17,846 bases of DNA from assembly GCA_020025075.1 (NCBI GenBank), contig JAHHSR010000034.1, positions 1-17,846 on the forward strand, read 5' to 3'. Both the position numbers and the translations under genes were made by a program. This stretch comes from Pectinatus sp. Its GTDB lineage: Bacteria > Bacillota > Negativicutes > Selenomonadales > Selenomonadaceae. Within the stretch, counting starts at the first letter, position 1. Each line of letters opens with the position of its first letter. Below are positions 13,393 to 17,846 of this stretch, in pieces. The notes beneath the pieces were generated by a model. That model searched no databases and was not told the origin of the DNA. It saw only the letters and a program-made list of their open reading frames with translations.

Positions 13393-16329
13393 TTGGAACT
13401 AAAAGAACTACGTACAGGCAGCATCTGCCAAGGCTTTAAGCTACTAAAAATCACGACCGTAAGCGAACTCGATTCCACAGGCTATGAGTTTGTCCACGAA
13501 AAAAGCGGTGCGCGCCTGTTCTATTTGCAAAATGAAGATGACAACAAGGTATTTTCTATTTCATTTCGCACGACACCAAAGGATAATACTGGTGTTGCCC
13601 ATATTGTCGAACATTCGACATTGTGCGGCTCACGCAAGTTTCCCTCCAAGGAGCCTTTCGTAGAATTAGCCAAAGGTTCACTCAACACATTCCTCAACGC
13701 GATGACCTATCCGGATAAGACCATGTATCCCGTTGCCAGCCAAAATGACAAGGATTTCCAGAATTTGATGGATGTTTATTTAGATGCCGTCTTTCACCCG
13801 CTCATGACGACAACGCCTGAGGTGCTTATGCAAGAAGGCTGGCATTATGAAATAGATACTCAGCAAGATTCGCTTCGCTATAGCGGCGTCGTCTACAATG
13901 AAATGAAGGGGGCTTTATCTTCGCCGGAGGAATTATTGGAAAGCCGTTCCCTAAATGAGATGTTTCCCGATAATACCTATGCCTTTGAATCGGGCGGCAA
14001 CCCGGATTATATTCCCGATTTGACGCAGCAGATGTTCGTCGACTTTCATAAGCGCTACTACCATCCGGCAAATAGCTATATCTTTTTATATGGCAAGCTG
14101 GATTTAGAAGAAAAATTGGCCTTTATAGATGGTTATTTGTCGGACTTTACCAAAATTGAAGTCGATTCAAAGATTCCATTGCAGAAGCCTTTCGCTAAAG
14201 AAAAGCGTGTTATTGCTCACTATCCAATTGGCACCAATGAAGATAAGAAGGAAAAGACCTTCTTGAGCTTCGATTTCGTGACCGGTACTTCCCTTGACGT
14301 GGAAAAGTGCATTGCCCTTGACCTGCTCGATTACGCACTTTTAAAATCGCAGGCAGCGCCACTGCGCAACAGACTTATTAAGGAGAAGCTCGGCACGGAT
14401 ATCAGTTCTGCTTTTGACAATGGCTTGCGTCAGCCCTGGTGGACGATTACCGTAACCGGCTCCGAGCCAGAAAGGGCTGAAAAATTCCGTCATGTCCTCT
14501 TTGAAGCCATTGAAGAGCTCGTGCAAAAGGGCATAGACAAAAAATTATTGCGCGCGGCTTATAACATCAATGAGTTTAAAATGCGCGAGGCCGATTTTGG
14601 TCAGTGGCCCAAAGGTCTTATTTATAATATTCTGCTCATGAAGAGCTGGCTTTATGATGGCGACCCAACACTTTATTTGTGCTACGATAAAGTATTAAGC
14701 GATTTAAAGAAAAAAATTGATACGGATTATTTTGAGAAGCTTCTTGCCGAAGTGACACTTAACAACCCGCATCGCATGCTCATAAGCCTTGAACCGGATA
14801 ACGAGCTTTCTAAGAAGCGCGAAGCACAACTTGAAGAAAAACTGAAAAAAATTAAAGATTCCATGACCAAAGAGCAGATAGATGAGCTCATTGCAGCGGG
14901 AAATCGCCTAAAACTGCGCCAGCAGACGCCCGATAGTCCAGAAGTATTAAAGACGATTCCTCTCTTGCAGCTAGAAGACATCGATAAACAGGCGAAAAAA
15001 TTTATCATTGCTGAAGATACGGTGGGCAATGCTAAAGTGTTGCGCCACGATATAAATACTAATGGCATCGCTTATGTCGATATGTATTTCGACGCTTCTG
15101 TCATTGAGCAGAGCTTATTGCCCAAAGTATATTTTCTCGTTGATATCTTGAAAAAAGTAGCAACGGAAAATTACAGTTATGCCGATTTGGCAAGTGAAAT
15201 AGATTTGCGCACGGGCGGTATTTCCTTTGATTTAGGGGCCTATGCCAAAGTCAATGAGCCAATGTCCTTTTTGCCCAAGCTCATCATTCACAGCCGCTCT
15301 CTCATCAACAAGCTGCCCGACCTATTTGCACTGATAGAAGAAATTATTCTCAGCAGCGACTTTTCCGACAAAGAACGCCTGCGCGAGCTCGCCGTACAAG
15401 AAAAATCTGGCATGGAACTTGATATGCTCAACATGGCACAATCTTATGCTTCGGCGCGCGTCTTGTCGCATTTTACACCCGGAGCTGCTTATATGGAAGC
15501 TGGTAAGCTCTCATTTTACTCTTTCATCAAAGATTTAGTCGATAACTTTGACGCTCGCTATGATGAGCTTTGCCGTGATTTACATCTTATTATGAAGCGG
15601 ATTTTTGCCGTGCCCAGGCTCTTGACAAGCGTAACGATGAAAAAGGAATACTTCAAGAAATTTGCCATTGATTTCAACAAATTTACTTGCAATCTCTCGA
15701 ACGAAACGCATCAGCCTTGCCAATATACGTTCAACTTGAAGCCCTGCAATGAAGGCTTTGAAAGCTCCAGCCGTGTACAATATGTCTTTAGGGGCGCAAA
15801 CTTCATTAAAAGTGGCTTTAAATATACGGGACATCTTGATGTGCTCTCGACAATTATGCGCTATACTTATCTTTGGAATGAATTGCGCGTTGTCGGCGGT
15901 GCCTACGGCATGTTTGCGCGCTTTAATTCTGCTGGTGATATGTATTTTGGCTCTTACCGTGACCCGCATCTTTCCCGTACGCTCTCTGTTTATGACAAAA
16001 TCGCCGATTACTTGCGTAATTTTGCTGTTGACGATAGAGAAATGTTAAAGTATATTATAGGTACAATCAGCAATATCGACGTGCCTTTGACCCCTTCTGG
16101 CAAAGGTAAGGCTGCTGCTACTGCTTATATCTGCGGCATTACCGATAGCCTGGTGCAGAAGAAGCGCAATGAAATTCTTTCTACTAGGCAATCCGATATT
16201 GCAGCATTGGCCAAGCTTGTGGAAAAATGTCTTGCTAATGGCGCAATTTGTGTCATCGGCAACGAGGCTAAGATTCAAGAAGATGCAAACATCTTCCAAA
16301 AGACGTGCAATATTTTTGATGTAAAATGA
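13393..16329 (+). CDS. PreP-like M16C zinc peptidase (insulinase family)
   Basis: This 978-residue protein has the length and order of presequence protease, a clamshell peptidase that degrades free peptides in an enclosed chamber. The inverted zinc motif HxxEH is H70-E73-H74. The third ligand is E170, 96 residues after H74, the same spacing as in human PreP (H81 to E177). In the C-terminal half R832 and Y838, in LRVVGGAYG, match the pair that holds the peptide C-terminus. No signal peptide is present, so it is cytoplasmic; peptide turnover is the likely role. The start is TTG, supported by AAAGGGAG eight bases upstream. dapA follows after 15 bases and is probably co-transcribed. Confidence 0.93.
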   Translation: MELKELRTGSICQGFKLLKITTVSELDSTGYEFVHEKSGARLFYLQNEDDNKVFSISFRTTPKDNTGVAHIVEHSTLCGSRKFPSKEPFVELAKGSLNTFLNAMTYPDKTMYPVASQNDKDFQNLMDVYLDAVFHPLMTTTPEVLMQEGWHYEIDTQQDSLRYSGVVYNEMKGALSSPEELLESRSLNEMFPDNTYAFESGGNPDYIPDLTQQMFVDFHKRYYHPANSYIFLYGKLDLEEKLAFIDGYLSDFTKIEVDSKIPLQKPFAKEKRVIAHYPIGTNEDKKEKTFLSFDFVTGTSLDVEKCIALDLLDYALLKSQAAPLRNRLIKEKLGTDISSAFDNGLRQPWWTITVTGSEPERAEKFRHVLFEAIEELVQKGIDKKLLRAAYNINEFKMREADFGQWPKGLIYNILLMKSWLYDGDPTLYLCYDKVLSDLKKKIDTDYFEKLLAEVTLNNPHRMLISLEPDNELSKKREAQLEEKLKKIKDSMTKEQIDELIAAGNRLKLRQQTPDSPEVLKTIPLLQLEDIDKQAKKFIIAEDTVGNAKVLRHDINTNGIAYVDMYFDASVIEQSLLPKVYFLVDILKKVATENYSYADLASEIDLRTGGISFDLGAYAKVNEPMSFLPKLIIHSRSLINKLPDLFALIEEIILSSDFSDKERLRELAVQEKSGMELDMLNMAQSYASARVLSHFTPGAAYMEAGKLSFYSFIKDLVDNFDARYDELCRDLHLIMKRIFAVPRLLTSVTMKKEYFKKFAIDFNKFTCNLSNETHQPCQYTFNLKPCNEGFESSSRVQYVFRGANFIKSGFKYTGHLDVLSTIMRYTYLWNELRVVGGAYGMFARFNSAGDMYFGSYRDPHLSRTLSVYDKIADYLRNFAVDDREMLKYIIGTISNIDVPLTPSGKGKAAATAYICGITDSLVQKKRNEILSTRQSDIAALAKLVEKCLANGAICVIGNEAKIQEDANIFQKTCNIFDVK

Positions 16330-16344
16330 AGACAGGTGGATTTT

Positions 16345-17229
16345 ATGAAAAAATCAGTATTCAAAGGAGCTGGCGTGGCAATCGCGACGCCGTTTACAAA
16401 AGACGGTATCAACTATGAAGAATTTGCCAAGATGATTGAGTTTCAAATTGCCAATCATACCGATGCTCTCGTTATTGCTGGCACATCGGGTGAAGCGGCA
16501 ACCATGAGCGAAAAGGAACACGAAGAAATCATTGAATTTGCCGTAAAAAAAGCGGCGGGCCGCGTGCCGGTAATTGCCGGTACCGGCTCCAATAATACGG
16601 CTTACGCCGTGCGCATGACACAGTTTGCCGAAAAAGTCGGCGCCGATGCGGCACTTATCGTGACGCCATATTATAATAAGTGCACGCAAAAAGGTCTCAT
16701 TGAGCATTACACCTATATTGCCGACCATACAAATATTCCCATCATCGTCTACAGTGTCCCTTCGCGTACTGGCGTTACGGTAAAGCCTGAGACATATGCT
16801 GCTCTTTCCAAGCATCCGCGCATTGTTGCCGTCAAAGAGGCTAGCGGAGATTTGACAGCTATCTTGCGCACGCGCGCCCTGTGCGGTGAAGAGCTGGACA
16901 TTTATTCTGGCAATGACGACCAGATTGTGCCGATTTTATCTTTGGGTGGCAGCGGCGTTATTTCTGTTCTTTCTAATATCGCTCCCCAAGTGGCACATGA
17001 TATCTGCGCCAACTATTTTGCGGGCGATGTCGATGAGGCGGCCAAGCTGCAAACGGATTGGGAGGAAGTCATTTCCGCTTTGTTCATGGAAGTGAATCCC
17101 ATCCCCGTTAAGGCTGCCTTGACCATGCTTGGTTATAATATGGGGCATGTGCGCTTGCCGCTTACCGACATGGAGCCAGAACATCAAGAAAAGCTGCGCG
17201 CTATCTTGCAAAAACACAAAGTGCTATAA
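16345..17229 (+). CDS. dapA: 4-hydroxy-tetrahydrodipicolinate synthase
   Basis: DapA condenses pyruvate with aspartate semialdehyde at the branch to diaminopimelate and lysine. The Schiff-base lysine is K164 (VAVKEASGD). The catalytic Y136 and R141 lie in VYSVPSRTG, where most enzymes have YNVPGRT. Y109 lies in TPYYNKC, where C113 replaces the usual proline. The hydroxyl triad also includes T47 in GTSGE, with serine in place of the common second threonine. These are mild changes and the enzyme should be active. The frame is open to a GTG at 16336, but the AGGTGG site overlaps that codon and is correctly spaced for the ATG at 16345, giving the typical 294 residues. A bidirectional hairpin terminator follows. 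Confidence 0.95.
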   Translation: MKKSVFKGAGVAIATPFTKDGINYEEFAKMIEFQIANHTDALVIAGTSGEAATMSEKEHEEIIEFAVKKAAGRVPVIAGTGSNNTAYAVRMTQFAEKVGADAALIVTPYYNKCTQKGLIEHYTYIADHTNIPIIVYSVPSRTGVTVKPETYAALSKHPRIVAVKEASGDLTAILRTRALCGEELDIYSGNDDQIVPILSLGGSGVISVLSNIAPQVAHDICANYFAGDVDEAAKLQTDWEEVISALFMEVNPIPVKAALTMLGYNMGHVRLPLTDMEPEHQEKLRAILQKHKVL

Positions 17230-17230
17230 A

Positions 17231-17260
17231 AAGAAGCCGCAGGATTTCCTGCGGCTTCTT
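17231..17260. terminator. Bidirectional terminator between dapA and the XRE regulator
   Basis: AAGAAGCCGCAGGA (17231-17244) pairs with TCCTGCGGCTTCTT (17247-17260). On the minus strand the stem is followed by five T in total with its own end, making a good terminator for the regulator. On the plus strand, for dapA, the tract is shorter (CTTCTTCGTTTG). Confidence 0.85.
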
Positions 17261-17308
17261 CGTTTGTCTAAAATGGAACAAACTATTTGCTAAACATAGG
17301 TACGTCTA

Positions 17309-17701
17309 TTATGCCTTACCTTTTTCGTGCAACATATTAAATCCCTGCACGATTGCCTTAATACCTTCCGTGACAGAAACGCGCTGTTTATCAGAAAGGC
17401 AGAGAAAGGCTTCAAGCATCGTTTTTGAATATTCAGATAGATTGTATTTTCGCATGAGCTGTTCCAATAAATCGTCATCAAGGCGGTGGAACATCTCTTC
17501 CCTGCCATAACGCAGCCAGTTCTCATTGATGTTATAAATGGCGCATAACAATTTGATGTGTTTATCAGTAACGCGCCGAATATTATTTTCAATGGTTGAT
17601 ATGCCAGATTTTGATAGTCCTATTGAATGTCCAAATTTTTCCTGTGTCAAGTTAAAGTGTAACCGAACCATTTTGAAACGGTCATTGCAAGACGAGTCCA
17701 T
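17309..17701 (-). CDS. XRE-family (Cro/C1-type) helix-turn-helix regulator
   Basis: This 130-residue DNA-binding protein has an N-terminal helix-turn-helix at about 8-63 (LTQEKFGHSIGLSKSGIST within it), followed by INENWLRYGREEMF, a linker common in phage-type repressors of Firmicutes. The C-terminal 60 residues are helical and probably form a dimer. The frame is open to an ATG at 17710, but GGAG abuts that codon, so the ATG at 17701, nine bases from it, is preferred. It may be a remnant or passenger of a mobile element, since an IS605-like end lies 93 bases upstream. Its targets are unknown; self-control is plausible given the inverted CAAATAGTG sites around its promoter. Confidence 0.85.
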   Translation of the reverse strand: MDSSCNDRFKMVRLHFNLTQEKFGHSIGLSKSGISTIENNIRRVTDKHIKLLCAIYNINENWLRYGREEMFHRLDDDLLEQLMRKYNLSEYSKTMLEAFLCLSDKQRVSVTEGIKAIVQGFNMLHEKGKA

Positions 17702-17719
17702 TATTATCATCTCCTTTTA

Positions 17720-17796
17720 CAAATAGTGGATTGACTTTTTCTACAGATTACCATATGTTAAAAGCCGTTTATATTTGCGCCAATAGGCACTATTTG
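17720..17796. promoter_or_regulatory. XRE promoter region with inverted CAAATAGTG sites
   Basis: CAAATAGTG at 17720-17728 is repeated in inverse as CACTATTTG at 17788-17796. Between and overlapping them a weak minus-strand promoter can be drawn: TTGGCG about 17 bases upstream of TAACAT, reading toward the regulator. The placement fits operators for autoregulation, but two 9-base copies are modest evidence. Confidence 0.35.
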
Positions 17797-17846
17797 AACC
17801 TCCCCCACTTATAGAAGTGGGGGATTCTTGAGAAGTCTGATACACG
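17794..17846 (-). mobile_element. Probable right end of an IS200/IS605-family (TnpB) element, partial
   Basis: On the minus strand the sequence reads AAGAA, then a 10-bp perfect hairpin TCCCCCACTT-CTAT-AAGTGGGGGA (17824-17801), GG and TTCAA (17798-17794). A subterminal GC-rich hairpin followed at once by TCAA is the usual right-end architecture of IS200/IS605 elements with tnpB. No T-tract follows on either strand, which argues against a terminator. The element body, including any tnpB, would lie beyond the right edge, with the right end facing the XRE gene. Confidence 0.6.

Noticed and set aside
15580..16299. Minus-strand frames opposite the M16C gene (15580-15969, 16045-16299)
   Set aside because: Shadow frames of a conserved peptidase, with no ribosome site or family resemblance.
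16354..16815. Minus-strand 153-codon frame opposite dapA
   Set aside because: It lies wholly within dapA, which has all its catalytic residues. The translation is cysteine/arginine-rich with no recognisable domain.
17801..17824. Hairpin near the right edge as an intrinsic terminator
   Set aside because: Neither strand has a following T-run. The TTCAA immediately after the stem on the minus strand fits an IS200/IS605 end better.

Overview
The window looks like chromosome from an anaerobic low-to-mid GC bacterium of the Firmicutes type. Shine-Dalgarno sites are purine-rich, promoters are AT-rich (TATAAT, often extended -10), TTG and GTG starts occur, and there are oxygen-sensitive redox proteins and a PreP-like M16C protease. 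A Negativicutes host (Selenomonas/Veillonella/Megasphaera-like) would fit, but this is a family-level impression and no 16S or marker gene is present to settle it.

Layout. (1) Positions 1-8172, all on the minus strand, hold a complete type III-A (Csm) CRISPR effector operon in the order cas10 (8172) - csm2 - csm3 - csm4 - csm5 - cas6 - csm6 (304). Genes are separated by a few bases or overlap. The operon ends in a strong hairpin terminator (256-285). Beyond it lie a CRISPR leader with its own near-consensus promoter (126-153) and, at the left edge (1-33), one CRISPR repeat whose minus-strand reading ends in the handle ACGGAAAC. The array itself runs off the left edge. No cas1/cas2 is visible. 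(2) Positions 8319-11841, also minus, hold a redox and envelope group: a secreted M48 metalloprotease, an unrecognised secreted or anchored protein, a large multi-cluster ferredoxin and a flavin-reductase-like flavoprotein. (3) A divergent promoter region (11842-12028) separates these from a plus-strand low-molecular-weight sulfite/nitrite-reductase-like protein, which ends in a perfect palindromic terminator shared with a small convergent SHOCT-domain membrane protein. (4) Positions 13393-17229, plus strand, hold a two-gene transcription unit: a PreP-like M16C peptidase and dapA. (5) At the right edge a convergent XRE-family regulator (minus) is followed by what looks like the right end of an IS200/IS605-type (TnpB) element running off the window.

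How the CRISPR genes work together. Cas6 cuts the array transcript. Cas10-Csm2-Csm3-Csm4-Csm5 form the crRNA-guided complex. Csm3 cleaves target RNA, Cas10 cleaves DNA (HD) and makes cyclic oligoadenylate (GGDD), and Csm6 (CARF-HEPN) is the ribonuclease activated by that messenger. All key residues I could locate are intact, so the locus should be functional. It is a canonical system, not a new one.

The least expected items are: competing RNA-fold elements in the leader of the cas10 transcript; a missing cysteine in the siroheme/4Fe-4S motif of the small reductase; the IS605-like end next to the XRE regulator, whose flank would become a TnpB guide; and inverted CAAATAGTG sites around that regulator's promoter.
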